This document shows positions 41,672 to 49,592 of a stretch of 59,522 nt of DNA, piece by piece. The notes below the pieces were generated by a model. The model did no database searches. It was not told where the DNA came from and worked only from the letters and a program-made list of their open reading frames with translations. The position numbers and the translations under genes were made by a program. Position 1 is the first letter of the stretch; every line of letters begins with the position of its first letter. This DNA comes from Phycisphaerales bacterium (GTDB taxonomy: Bacteria > Planctomycetota > Phycisphaerae > Phycisphaerales > JAGLTS01), in assembly GCA_023135165.1 (NCBI GenBank), contig JAGLTS010000036.1, positions 1 through 59,522 on the forward strand, given 5' to 3'.

Positions 41672-43033
41672 TTACCGGATGGGTTCAAACGCCGCAGTGA
41701 AGTGTCGCAGCGCCGCCGGCTCCTCCACGATCCGATAGCCCGGCAGCGTGTCGGCGTACTCCTTGACCTCCAAGATGGTCTCGATCACATAGTCCATGTG
41801 CGACTGCGTGTACACGCGCCGCGGGATCGCCAGGCGGATGAGTTCCATGCGGGCCGCATCCCCCATCATGACCGAACCGATCTCGCAGGACCTGATGCCG
41901 CCGTGCTCGTAGAACGCGCACGTCGCCGCCTGACCGGGAAACTCGTGCTTGGGGATCTGCGGACACAGGGCCTCTGCGTCGATGTAGATCGCATGTCCGC
42001 CGGGCGGCTGCACGATCGACACGCCGCCCGCCAGAAGTCGTTCGCCGACGTACTCGGTCGAGCGGATACGGTAGCGCAGGTAGTCTTCTTCGAGCACTTC
42101 GGTGAATCCTTGCGCCATCGCTTCGAGGTCGCGTCCGGCAAGCCCGCCGTAGGTGATGTACCCCTCGGTCAGGATGAGCAGGTTGCTCGCCTGCTCAAAC
42201 AGCGCTTCATCGCGGATGAGCAGGATGCCGCCGATGTTGACGATGCCATCCTTCTTGGCGCTGACCGTCGCACCGTCGCAGAGGTCGAACGTCTCGCGCA
42301 CGATGTCGCGCACATCGCGTTTCTCATGGCCCGGCTCGCGCTGCTTGATGAACCAGGCATTCTCCGCGAACCGGCAGGCGTCGAGGAACATCAGCTTGCC
42401 GTACTTGTCGCACACCGCGCGCACAGCCCGTAGGTTCTCCAAGCTCACGGGCTGGCCGCCGTTGGAGTTGCTCGTGATCGTCACCATCACGACGGGCACA
42501 TCGTCAGCTCGTTCAGCAAGCAGCGCTTCGAGCTTGCCCACATCCATGTTCCCCTTGAACGGGGCCAGCGTCGAGGGCGATTCGCCTTCCGGCGTGAGCA
42601 GGTCGATCGCCTTGGTGCCGTGGTGCTCGATGTTGGCGCGCGTGGTGTCGAAGTGCGCGTTGTTCGGGACGATGCGACCCTCACCCTCGTGGCCCGGCCC
42701 GCAGAGCAGCTCGAACAAGATGCGCTCGCTCGCCCTGCCCTGGTGCGTCGGCAGAACGTGCTCGATGCCCGTCATCTCCTGAACAACGTGGAGAAACCGG
42801 AAGAAGCTCGGCGCCCCGGCGTAGGATTCATCGCCTCGCATGATCCCCGCCCACTGCAAGCTCGACATCGCGCCGGTGCCCGAATCCGTCAGCAAGTCGA
42901 TCAGCACACGCTCCGACGGAATCTTGAAGAGGTTGTATCCCGCCTCCTTGAGGTACAAGCAGCGCTCCTCGCGCGTGGTCATGCGGATCGGCTCGACGGA
43001 CTTGATGCGAAACGGCTCGATGATGGTCTTCAT
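41672..43033 (-). CDS. tnaA: Tryptophanase (tryptophan indole-lyase)
   Basis: A 453-residue PLP enzyme of the beta-eliminating lyase family. Shared parts: EPFRIKSVEPI, DLLTDSGTGAMS, GDESYAGA, LPTHQGR, ITSNSNGGQPVS, DACRFAENAWFIKQRE, SAKKDGIVNIGG (PLP Lys) and the final LRHFTAAF. Three positions separate tryptophanase from tyrosine phenol-lyase: Asp after Phe in HFDTT (TPL has Thr), Ile in SCEIGS where TPL has its substrate-binding Arg, and His in LRHFTA (TPL has Phe). All three favour tryptophanase, giving indole, pyruvate and ammonia. ATG 43033 matches the family start; TATACT is 7 bases upstream and there is no Shine-Dalgarno site or TnaC-like leader ORF. Confidence 0.9.
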   Translation of the reverse strand: MKTIIEPFRIKSVEPIRMTTREERCLYLKEAGYNLFKIPSERVLIDLLTDSGTGAMSSLQWAGIMRGDESYAGAPSFFRFLHVVQEMTGIEHVLPTHQGRASERILFELLCGPGHEGEGRIVPNNAHFDTTRANIEHHGTKAIDLLTPEGESPSTLAPFKGNMDVGKLEALLAERADDVPVVMVTITSNSNGGQPVSLENLRAVRAVCDKYGKLMFLDACRFAENAWFIKQREPGHEKRDVRDIVRETFDLCDGATVSAKKDGIVNIGGILLIRDEALFEQASNLLILTEGYITYGGLAGRDLEAMAQGFTEVLEEDYLRYRIRSTEYVGERLLAGGVSIVQPPGGHAIYIDAEALCPQIPKHEFPGQAATCAFYEHGGIRSCEIGSVMMGDAARMELIRLAIPRRVYTQSHMDYVIETILEVKEYADTLPGYRIVEEPAALRHFTAAFEPIR

Positions 43034-43040
43034 GACGCCC

Positions 43041-43046
43041 AGTATA
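43041..43046 (-). promoter_or_regulatory. -10 box of tnaA, predicted leaderless
   Basis: TATACT on the minus strand ends 7 bases before the tnaA ATG. No good -35 hexamer is found 16-18 bases further up, so an activator may be needed. Confidence 0.5.
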
Positions 43047-43081
43047 CGACACCCACCCCCACGACCTTGAGCGCAGCGAAA

Positions 43082-43096
43082 TCCGCCAACGGCGGA
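43082..43096. repeat. Palindrome copy in the tnaA/hydrolase gap
   Basis: TCCGCC-AAC-GGCGGA, followed about 15 bases on by a partial copy (ACCAACGGCGGACC). The same AAC-looped core is at 47464-47484. Confidence 0.5.
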
Positions 43097-43167
43097 CCTC
43101 CACCGGACCAACGGCGGACCCGAGCCGCTACGACCGGACCGGCCGACCTCGCTAGAATGCAGTTCAG

Positions 43168-44082
43168 GTGAGCCAACCCCGACCAACACGCCGAAGATGG
43201 ATACGACTCGTGGCGATTTCAGTCGTCCTGCTGGTGGTGATCGTGATGGCCCGAACAGGCGGTTTCGCAGAACGGTTCTTCTTCATGGGCGGTCCCTCGC
43301 CCGGCGACCCCCCCACCGGCGTCACCGATGTGTACTTCTACGATGACGCGGGCAGGCAACTGCACGGGTGGTGGACCGCAGCCAACGTGGCCCCAGGCGA
43401 GTCGCTCGGAACCGTCATCCACGTCCACGGCAACGCGATGTCCGTCGACAACCATCACCCGATAACGAGCTTCCTCGCCCAGGACGGCTTTGACGTCTTC
43501 ATCTTCGACTACCGCGGCTTCGGCAAGAGCGAAGGCAAGATCCGAACCCGCAACGACGGTTTCGCCGACCTGCGAGCGGCCATCGAGTACGTCAAGCTGC
43601 GCGAGGGGGTCGATCCTGACCGGATCGCGATCTTCGGCCATTCCATCGGCGGGGCGCTGGCCTTGTGCGTCGCTGCGGAACGGAACGATCTTCGAGCGGT
43701 CATCTCCGTCTCATCGTTCGCATCATGGCGAGGCGTGGCGGCGAACACGATCGGAGGCGACAACCCTGGGCTCTTCGCGCGGGCATTGTCCGGCGCGCTC
43801 ATCCGCACCGGCGTCGAACCGATCGACATGATCCGCGAAATCAACACCTGCCCCGTGCTGCTTTTCCATGGCATCCTCGACGAGATCACGCCATACTCGC
43901 ACGCCCAGGCGCTGCTCAGCGCCGGCCAGGATGCGGGGATCGACATCCGTTTGCGAACGATTGAAGGCGGCGACCACAACAACCTGCCGCTGGACGAGCC
44001 GCCGCTCTCTGATGAGATCGCGGCATTCCTCGCCGAGTCGATGCGCCGCACCGTCCCATCCCACGAAAGCTCCGCCATATAG
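43168..44082 (+). CDS. Membrane-anchored alpha/beta hydrolase
   Basis: A 304-residue protein with one N-terminal helix (WIRLVAISVVLLVVIVMART) and an alpha/beta hydrolase domain: oxyanion HVHGNAMSVDNH, FIFDYRGFGKSEG, nucleophile elbow IAIFGHSIGGALAL (Ser), acid LLFHGILDEITPYSHA (Asp) and base EGGDHNNL (His). The set matches the YfhR/Bem46/serine aminopeptidase-like group; substrate unknown. The GTG start at 43168 is needed to keep the membrane helix. No Shine-Dalgarno site; TAGAAT ends 9 bases upstream, so the leader would be nearly absent. It is divergent from tnaA. Confidence 0.85.
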   Translation: MSQPRPTRRRWIRLVAISVVLLVVIVMARTGGFAERFFFMGGPSPGDPPTGVTDVYFYDDAGRQLHGWWTAANVAPGESLGTVIHVHGNAMSVDNHHPITSFLAQDGFDVFIFDYRGFGKSEGKIRTRNDGFADLRAAIEYVKLREGVDPDRIAIFGHSIGGALALCVAAERNDLRAVISVSSFASWRGVAANTIGGDNPGLFARALSGALIRTGVEPIDMIREINTCPVLLFHGILDEITPYSHAQALLSAGQDAGIDIRLRTIEGGDHNNLPLDEPPLSDEIAAFLAESMRRTVPSHESSAI

Positions 44083-44124
44083 CACACGTATCGCAGCCTT
44101 CGCGCTGAGCCGCTCCGGGCAAAG

Positions 44125-44146
44125 CCGCAGGAACTTGTTCCTGCGG
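44125..44146. terminator. Near-perfect palindrome after the hydrolase gene
   Basis: CCGCAGGAAC and GTTCCTGCGG are separated by TT. As RNA it would form a nine-pair hairpin with a CTTG loop. It begins 42 bases after the hydrolase stop. No T-run follows, so it may act as an RNA 3' end stabiliser or protein site rather than a terminator. Confidence 0.4.
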
Positions 44147-44362
44147 GAACCCACCACCTCCACACCCCCACGCCCGCACGTCGCACATACTCCGGTTCCC
44201 GTCCACAGTTTCTGACAATGCCGCACGAAGTGAGCCGTATTTGCTTGACGCGGGGCCGGTTGCGCGCGATCCTTCCACAAGTGACTGGGAGGATTCCGGG
44301 CACCTGCTCGCCGGCTTGGGGCGTGGCGAGCGCATGCCGACATCTGAGGAAGGGACACACAC

Positions 44363-47300
44363 ATGATGCACCGACGGGGAACAACAGCCTGCGCAGCGCT
44401 GGTGGCGCTGACGGCTGCATCAGTCCTGAGCGCCACCCCGGCCCACGCCGACCTCGGCGACCAGCTTGCCAAGCTCCTTCCCAGCGAGGGCGCATCGGGA
44501 GACCATTTCGGCCGCTCCGTCGCGATCAGCGGCGCGACCGCCATCGTCGGAGCCTACTGGGACGACGACAACGGCGAGGACTCCGGATCTGCGTACCTGT
44601 TTGACACGACCACGGGCCAGCAGATCGCCAAGCTCCTCGCCAGCGACGGTGCGGCGTGGGACAACTTCGGCGGTTCCGTCGCGATCAGCGGTACCACCGC
44701 CATCGTTGGGGCATGGGGTGATGACGACAACGGCTCCAAATCCGGCTCGGCGTACCTCTTCGACACCACCACGGGCCAGCAGATCGCCAAACTCCTCGCC
44801 AGCGATGGCGCGGCGAGCGACAAGTTCGGCGTCTCCGTCGCCATCTGCGGAACCACCGCTATCGTCGGGGCCTGGGGGGACTCCGACAACGGCGTCGAGT
44901 CCGGCTCGGCGTATCTCTTCGACACGATCACGGGTCAGCAGTTCGCCAAGCTCCTCCCCAGCGACGGTGCGTGGGGCGACGCGTTCGGCCTCTCCGTTGC
45001 GATCAGCGGCACCACCGCCATAGTCGGCGCGGTCTTCGACGATGACAACGGCGACCACTCCGGGTCGGCGTACCTCTTCGACGCAACCACGGGCCAACAA
45101 CTCTTCAAGCTCCTCCCGAGCGACGGTGCGGAGGAGGACTGGTTCGGCCTCTCCGTTGCGATCAGCGGTGCCATTGCCATCGTCGGGGCACTCTTTGACG
45201 ACGACAACGGCGAGGACTCCGGCTCGGCGTACCTCTTCGACGCAACCACGGGCCAACAACTCTTCAAGCTCCTCCCGAGCGACGGTGCGGAGGAGGACTG
45301 GTTCGGCGACTCCGTCGCGATCGGCGCCACCACCGCCATCGTGGGAGCACGGTGGGACAGCGACAACGGCGACGACTCCGGGTCGGCGTACCTCTTCGAC
45401 ACGACCACGGGCCAGCAGATCGCCAAGGTTCTGGCCAGCGATGGCGCGGCGTGGGACGAGTTCGGCGACTCCGTCGCGATCAGCGGTGCCACCGCCATCG
45501 TCGGGGCGTACAGGGACGATGACAACGGCTTCGACTCCGGCTCGGCGTATCTCTTCGACACGGCCACGGGCCAGCAGATCGCCAAGCTCCTCCCAACCGA
45601 CGGTGCGGCCAGCGACGGCGCGGAGGAAGACTTTTTCGGCCACTCCGTCGCGATCAGCGGCGCGACCGCCATCGTCGGCGCGCACGGCGACGACGACAAC
45701 GGCTCCAAATCCGGCTCGGCGTACCTCTTCGACGCCACCACGGGCCAGCAGACCGCCAAGCTCCTTCCGAGCGACGGCGCGGTGGACGACCAGTTCGGCC
45801 GGTCCGTCGCGATCAGTGGTACGACCGCCATCGTCGGGGCCTTCTGCGACGACGACAACGGTGCCTCATCCGGCTCGGCGTACCTCTTTGACACCACCAC
45901 GGGCCAGCAGGTCGCCAAGCTCCTCGCCAGCGACGGCGCGGCGTACGACTGCTTCGGCTACTCCGTTGCGATCAGCGGCACGACCGCCATCGTCGGGGCC
46001 TACATGGACGACAACGGCGGCAACTCCGGCTCGGCGTATCTGTTCGACACAACCACGGGCCAGCAGTTCGCCAAGCTCCTCCCTAGTGACGGCGCGGCGT
46101 ACGACTGGTTCGGCCATTCCGTCGCGATCAGCGGCACGGCCGCCATCGTCGGGGCATGTGAGGACGACGACAACGGCGACTACTCCGGATCTGCCTACCT
46201 GTTTGACACGACCACAGGTCTGCAGATCGCCAAGCTCCTCGCCAACGACGGTGCGGAGGGCGACTACTTTGGCCACTCCGTCGCGATCAACGGCACGACC
46301 GCCATCGTCGGGGCACCGTTGGACGGCGACAACGGCTTCAACTCCGGCTCGGCATACCTGTTCGATACGGACATTCCCACGCCGTGCCCCGGCGACCTCG
46401 ACGGCGACAACGATGTCGACCAGAACGACCTGGGAATTCTCCTTGCCTGCTACACCATCAATGACGGCGGGGACTGTGATGGCGACGGCGACACCGACCA
46501 AAACGACCTGGGCATCTTGCTCGCGTACTACGGCACCGACTGCGATGCCGAACTTGATGACATGTCATTGATCCCCTCCGGCGAGTTCGAGATGGGCGAC
46601 CACTACGCCGTGGGTGACCCTGATGAGTTGCCCGTCCACGATGTCTACATCGACTCTTTCTATATGGATGTCTACGAGACGACGAACCAGCGGTACTGCG
46701 CGTATCTCAACTCGGCATACGCGCAGGGGCTGATCGAGGTTGGCGGCGGCGTGGTCTACAAGGCGGGCGACAGCGAGCCGTACTGCGATACAACTTCATC
46801 AAACAGTTACAGCCGCATCCACTTCGACGGCAACATCTTCTGGGTGACCCCCGGCAAAGAGGACCACCCGATGGTTGAAGTGAGCTGGTACGGGGCCGCG
46901 GCGTTCGCCAACCGGCGCAGCACGGAGGAAGGACGCCAGCCGTCGTACGATCTTGACACCTGGGAGTGCAACTTCAGCGCCAACGGCTATCGTCTGCCCA
47001 CAGAGGCGGAGTGGGAGTATGCTGCACGCGGCGGCGAACATGCGCCGTACTACAAGTACCCATGGGGCGACACCATCGATGGCTCCAAGGCGAACTACGG
47101 CGGCTCCGGCGATCCATACGAAAGTGAATCCTCTCAAACGACACCGGTTGGCTATTACGACGGCACTCAGACACCGCCGGGAACTGACATGGCCAACGGC
47201 TATGGTCTGTACGACATGGCAGGCAACGTCTGGGAGTGGTGCAACGACTGGAGTGGCTGGAACTACTACGACTCCAGCCCGTACGACAACCCACGTGGTC

Positions 47301-47437
47301 CCACAAGTGGCACGTGGCGTGTTCTTCGCAGCGGTTCGTGGATCAACAACGAGAGTGAGTTGCGTTGTGCGGACCGCAACTCGGACGGCCCCGGCCAGCG
47401 GCGCCGCGACTATGGCATCCGCCTGGTTCTGGACTAG
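44363..47437 (+). CDS. Secreted protein with 12 FG-GAP-like repeats, EF-hand repeats and a formylglycine-generating-enzyme-like domain
   Basis: A 1024-residue exported protein. Signal peptide (TACAALVALTAASVLSATPAHA), then 12 repeats of about 53 residues (residues ~31-670) with core FGxSVAISGxTAIVGA..DDNGxxSGSAYLFDxTTGQQ, which match integrin-type FG-GAP beta-propeller blades. Next come two dockerin-like EF-hand halves (GDLDGDNDVDQNDLGILL; CDGDGDTDQNDLGILL; ~675-725). The last ~290 residues (from MSLIPSGEFEMGDH) are an FGE-sulfatase/C-type-lectin-fold domain: YRLPTEAEWEYAARGG, YPWGD, GYGLYDMAGNVWEWCNDW, RVLRSGSW ... YGIRLVLD. The paired catalytic Cys of true sulfatase-activating FGE are missing near GSW, so it is probably a binding domain. 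Likely a surface or matrix protein. Confidence 0.9.
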   Translation: MMHRRGTTACAALVALTAASVLSATPAHADLGDQLAKLLPSEGASGDHFGRSVAISGATAIVGAYWDDDNGEDSGSAYLFDTTTGQQIAKLLASDGAAWDNFGGSVAISGTTAIVGAWGDDDNGSKSGSAYLFDTTTGQQIAKLLASDGAASDKFGVSVAICGTTAIVGAWGDSDNGVESGSAYLFDTITGQQFAKLLPSDGAWGDAFGLSVAISGTTAIVGAVFDDDNGDHSGSAYLFDATTGQQLFKLLPSDGAEEDWFGLSVAISGAIAIVGALFDDDNGEDSGSAYLFDATTGQQLFKLLPSDGAEEDWFGDSVAIGATTAIVGARWDSDNGDDSGSAYLFDTTTGQQIAKVLASDGAAWDEFGDSVAISGATAIVGAYRDDDNGFDSGSAYLFDTATGQQIAKLLPTDGAASDGAEEDFFGHSVAISGATAIVGAHGDDDNGSKSGSAYLFDATTGQQTAKLLPSDGAVDDQFGRSVAISGTTAIVGAFCDDDNGASSGSAYLFDTTTGQQVAKLLASDGAAYDCFGYSVAISGTTAIVGAYMDDNGGNSGSAYLFDTTTGQQFAKLLPSDGAAYDWFGHSVAISGTAAIVGACEDDDNGDYSGSAYLFDTTTGLQIAKLLANDGAEGDYFGHSVAINGTTAIVGAPLDGDNGFNSGSAYLFDTDIPTPCPGDLDGDNDVDQNDLGILLACYTINDGGDCDGDGDTDQNDLGILLAYYGTDCDAELDDMSLIPSGEFEMGDHYAVGDPDELPVHDVYIDSFYMDVYETTNQRYCAYLNSAYAQGLIEVGGGVVYKAGDSEPYCDTTSSNSYSRIHFDGNIFWVTPGKEDHPMVEVSWYGAAAFANRRSTEEGRQPSYDLDTWECNFSANGYRLPTEAEWEYAARGGEHAPYYKYPWGDTIDGSKANYGGSGDPYESESSQTTPVGYYDGTQTPPGTDMANGYGLYDMAGNVWEWCNDWSGWNYYDSSPYDNPRGPTSGTWRVLRSGSWINNESELRCADRNSDGPGQRRRDYGIRLVLD
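44455..46376 (+). repeat. Twelve tandem ~159-bp coding repeats
   Basis: The FG-GAP-like units repeat with a 159-bp period. Units 4 and 5 share 84 identical bases (45065-45148 and 45224-45307), evidence of recent duplication or gene conversion; other units differ at scattered sites. Unit 7 carries a short insertion (extra ASDGAEED), and unit 10 lacks one residue of the DDDNG loop. Confidence 0.9.
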
Positions 47438-47463
47438 GGAGGGGAGGCGGATGTGGTGGTCGT

Positions 47464-47484
47464 GGGTCCGCCAACGGCGGACCC
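47464..47484. repeat. Strong palindrome, possible dispersed element or terminator stem
   Basis: Nine-base arms GGGTCCGCC and GGCGGACCC around AAC, 26 bases after the stop of the FG-GAP gene. The core equals that at 43082-43096 and resembles 342-358. Confidence 0.6.
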
Positions 47485-47614
47485 ATGCTTCTCTATATTT
47501 GCATCGGCAATCAGCGCCCGCACCACACCGCACGCACCATGCGCACTACTACCGTCATCGCACCACCTTGCCCGCACATCCTGTGCGGTGCGCGCGCGAT
47601 GCTGATCGAGCCTC

Positions 47615-47703
47615 AAAATGTCGCTCAAAACCGACCCAAAACGGGCTGAAACTGATCGAAAACGCGCCGAAACTCGCCAAAACCGGCTGAAACTCGCCTA
47701 AAA
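47615..47703. other. Helically phased A-tract array (predicted bent DNA)
   Basis: Nine A-tracts of 3-4 bases begin at 47615, 47627, 47638, 47649, 47659, 47670, 47679, 47690 and 47700. Spacings are 12, 11, 11, 10, 11, 9, 11 and 10, mean 10.6, the helical repeat of B-DNA. The spacers are variants of GAAACTCGCC. Such phasing adds the bends in one direction. It also looks like a degenerate tandem repeat. Confidence 0.7.
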
Positions 47704-47789
47704 CTCTAGTCCGATAACACGTTTTCAGCGATTCCGTGCGCACAGCCGGAACGCGAACCACCACAATCGGGGGGATGCTGGTACGCCGT

Positions 47790-49049
47790 CTACTCGGTCG
47801 GCAACACCATGTTTCGCTTCATAATTTCGTCGAGCGCGACGGTCGCGTAGGAACCCTTGGGAAGCTGGAAGCCGCACTGGATGTAAGGGCTGAACTCGTC
47901 AGCGCCCCCTTCACAACGCGGATCGGTAAGCGGGACGACCAGCGCGCGACGCTGCCCGAGCTTCGACGCTCCGCCCGCGAGCCGACTCTTGCGGAAGTCA
48001 TCCATGCACACGCCCGTCGCAGCGAGCGCTTCAGCTTCCAGTCGCCCCACATCGCCATCCGCGATCGTCATCTTCGGTCCCCACATCGGGCCGGACGGCG
48101 ATATCTCAAGCGAGGCGGCGCGCTTGCGCAGCGCGTCGTGATCCTCATCGGCCGTGACGCGGAAGACCGAACCGTTGTCGTGTCGAAACGCCAGGTCGCC
48201 CACGCCGACGGTTGACGCCGTTCCCGCCGCCAAGCGATTGTCAAGGACGATGTTGAACACGCGCGACTGGAATGCTGAGACGAACAGCCGGCGCATCGTC
48301 CGGTCGATCGTGCGCGCAGCCTGTGCCGGCGACGCACCGCGCGCCAATGTCGCCAGCGATCGACGTTCCGCTCGCATATCACGCGGCATTGATTCCAAAG
48401 CATCACCCCACCTGCCCTGCGCATAGGCTTCACGCGCTTGCGCCTGCGGGTCATGCTCGGACACGGACGGGCTGAGCAGCGAATCGAGGAACCCTCGCGC
48501 ATCGCCTAAGAGAAGCAACCTGCCGTGCTCATCGGCGTTGTTCCGCCCGCCGAAGCGCTGCTCGCCGAAGCGGTTGGGCATCCCCTCCGCAGCAAGACGG
48601 GATAGCACGCGACCCGCATCGACCGCGCGAGCGGGGTCAACACTGCGGATACGGATGACAAACCGATTGGCGCGGAGATGGCCACGGCGCAGCTTGTTCG
48701 TGTGCCGACCCGTGTGCAGCACATCGACGCCTTCGATGTTCACTGCTCCGAACTGCTGCTGATCCTTGCCCGGCAGGTACACGGAGATCATCTGCCGCGT
48801 CACCGCCCACTTGTCCTTCATGCCCGCATAGCCCACCGCTGAACTCGGGACATCGAAGTGATTCGCAATCGCCGCGGCAAGGTCCGGCGTCGTGATGCCC
48901 GTCTTCTGCACGAAGAGATACAGGTGCTCGCCGTGCCCGCAAGGCTCGTACGCTGGGATCTCCTCGACGAAGAAGTCCTCCGGGCGCATCTTGATCTCAC
49001 CGCCGATCGGCGAGATGTCGTGCGTGACGTACGCGTGATCTCGTTTCAT
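47790..49049 (-). CDS. truD: tRNA pseudouridine(13) synthase TruD
   Basis: A 419-residue TruD. Motifs: GGEIKMRPEDFFVEEIPAYEPCGHGEHLYLFVQKTG, the catalytic VGYAGMKDKWAVTRQMISV (Asp), NKLRRGHLRANRFVIRIR, GMPNRFGEQRFGG, a TRUD insertion domain, and RRLFVSAFQSRVFNIVLDNRL. The protein is longer than E. coli TruD (349), mostly in the central insertion (about 195-330). ATG 49049 is chosen; a TTG at 49067 is possible. Neither has a Shine-Dalgarno site; the gene follows the DUF151 nuclease by 29 bp and is likely co-transcribed. Confidence 0.93.
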   Translation of the reverse strand: MKRDHAYVTHDISPIGGEIKMRPEDFFVEEIPAYEPCGHGEHLYLFVQKTGITTPDLAAAIANHFDVPSSAVGYAGMKDKWAVTRQMISVYLPGKDQQQFGAVNIEGVDVLHTGRHTNKLRRGHLRANRFVIRIRSVDPARAVDAGRVLSRLAAEGMPNRFGEQRFGGRNNADEHGRLLLLGDARGFLDSLLSPSVSEHDPQAQAREAYAQGRWGDALESMPRDMRAERRSLATLARGASPAQAARTIDRTMRRLFVSAFQSRVFNIVLDNRLAAGTASTVGVGDLAFRHDNGSVFRVTADEDHDALRKRAASLEISPSGPMWGPKMTIADGDVGRLEAEALAATGVCMDDFRKSRLAGGASKLGQRRALVVPLTDPRCEGGADEFSPYIQCGFQLPKGSYATVALDEIMKRNMVLPTE

Positions 49050-49078
49050 TCGCAGGACCGGGGGCAAGAGCGGAGCCG

Positions 49079-49474
49079 CTACATCATCGCCGCGTCGAGA
49101 ACGTGCTCGGCAACGTAGATCGGGACATCTTCAGCGATCCCCAATGCGATCGCGTCCGACGGCCTGCTGTCGATCTCCTTGATCTCGCCATCCTGGGAGA
49201 CCCGCAAGTTCGCGTAGAAGGTGTGCTCGGAAAGGTCGTGAATGATGATCGACTCAAGCGTGCCTCCCAGCGCGGTGATGACGCTCGCCAGGAGGTCGTG
49301 CGTCTGCGGCCTGGGCACGGGCTTGTCGTTGAGTCGCCGTTCGACCGCCATCGCCTCGGGCAGACCGATGAGGATGGGAAAGGACCTGTCGCCATCCACT
49401 TCCTGAAGCTCGATGATCTGCATGTCATTGAGTTCTTGAATGAGTATTCGCGAGAGCTTCATCAGGACCGCCAT
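49079..49474 (-). CDS. Bifunctional nuclease (BFN/DUF151) family protein
   Basis: A 131-residue single-domain protein. It has IIELQEVDGDRSFPILIGLPEAMAVERRLNDKPVPRPQTHDLLASVITALGGTLESIIIHDLSEHTFYANLRV and EIDSRPSDAIALGIAEDVPIYV; the RPxTHDL and DSRPSDAIALA signatures define DUF151. Plant and Thermotoga members are studied as nucleases or structural proteins; the bacterial role is unclear. ATG 49474 with GGAG 7 bases upstream is preferred over ATG 49462. It sits between the lptG-like gene and truD. Confidence 0.92.
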   Translation of the reverse strand: MAVLMKLSRILIQELNDMQIIELQEVDGDRSFPILIGLPEAMAVERRLNDKPVPRPQTHDLLASVITALGGTLESIIIHDLSEHTFYANLRVSQDGEIKEIDSRPSDAIALGIAEDVPIYVAEHVLDAAMM

Positions 49475-49592
49475 GGCTCGTCTCCGTCGATCCTTCTATT
49501 CTCCGCCACATCAGCGCACGAGGCAATGCCGGGCTGGCGGAACATTCCTGTCGCGCAAACCAACCGATGCCAAACCCGCGTCGCCGCCCCTC

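Larger units (their letters stand above)
47438..47789. other. Intergenic region between convergent genes (352 bp)
   Basis: Holds a 9-bp-arm palindrome (47464-47484) and a phased A-tract array (47615-47703), both listed separately. I see no ORF with a ribosome site and no canonical terminator with a T-run. Confidence 0.6.

Noticed and set aside
41672-43033. Tyrosine phenol-lyase
   Set aside because: The substrate-binding Arg of TPL is Ile here, and the Asp and His positions match tryptophanase.
44455-46376. CRISPR-like or satellite array
   Set aside because: The period is 159 bp, in frame, with no spacers of unique sequence. It is a coding repeat.
44420-46571. Long ORFs in other frames of the FG-GAP gene, such as 44420-45685 minus and 45042-46571 plus
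   Set aside because: They arise because the 159-bp repeat has no stops in those frames. They are repeats of the real frame's DNA and lack signal peptides or domains.
47266-47789. Template repeat and reverse transcriptase of a DGR next to the FGE-like gene
   Set aside because: No second copy of the C-terminal sequence and no reverse-transcriptase ORF is found in the window.
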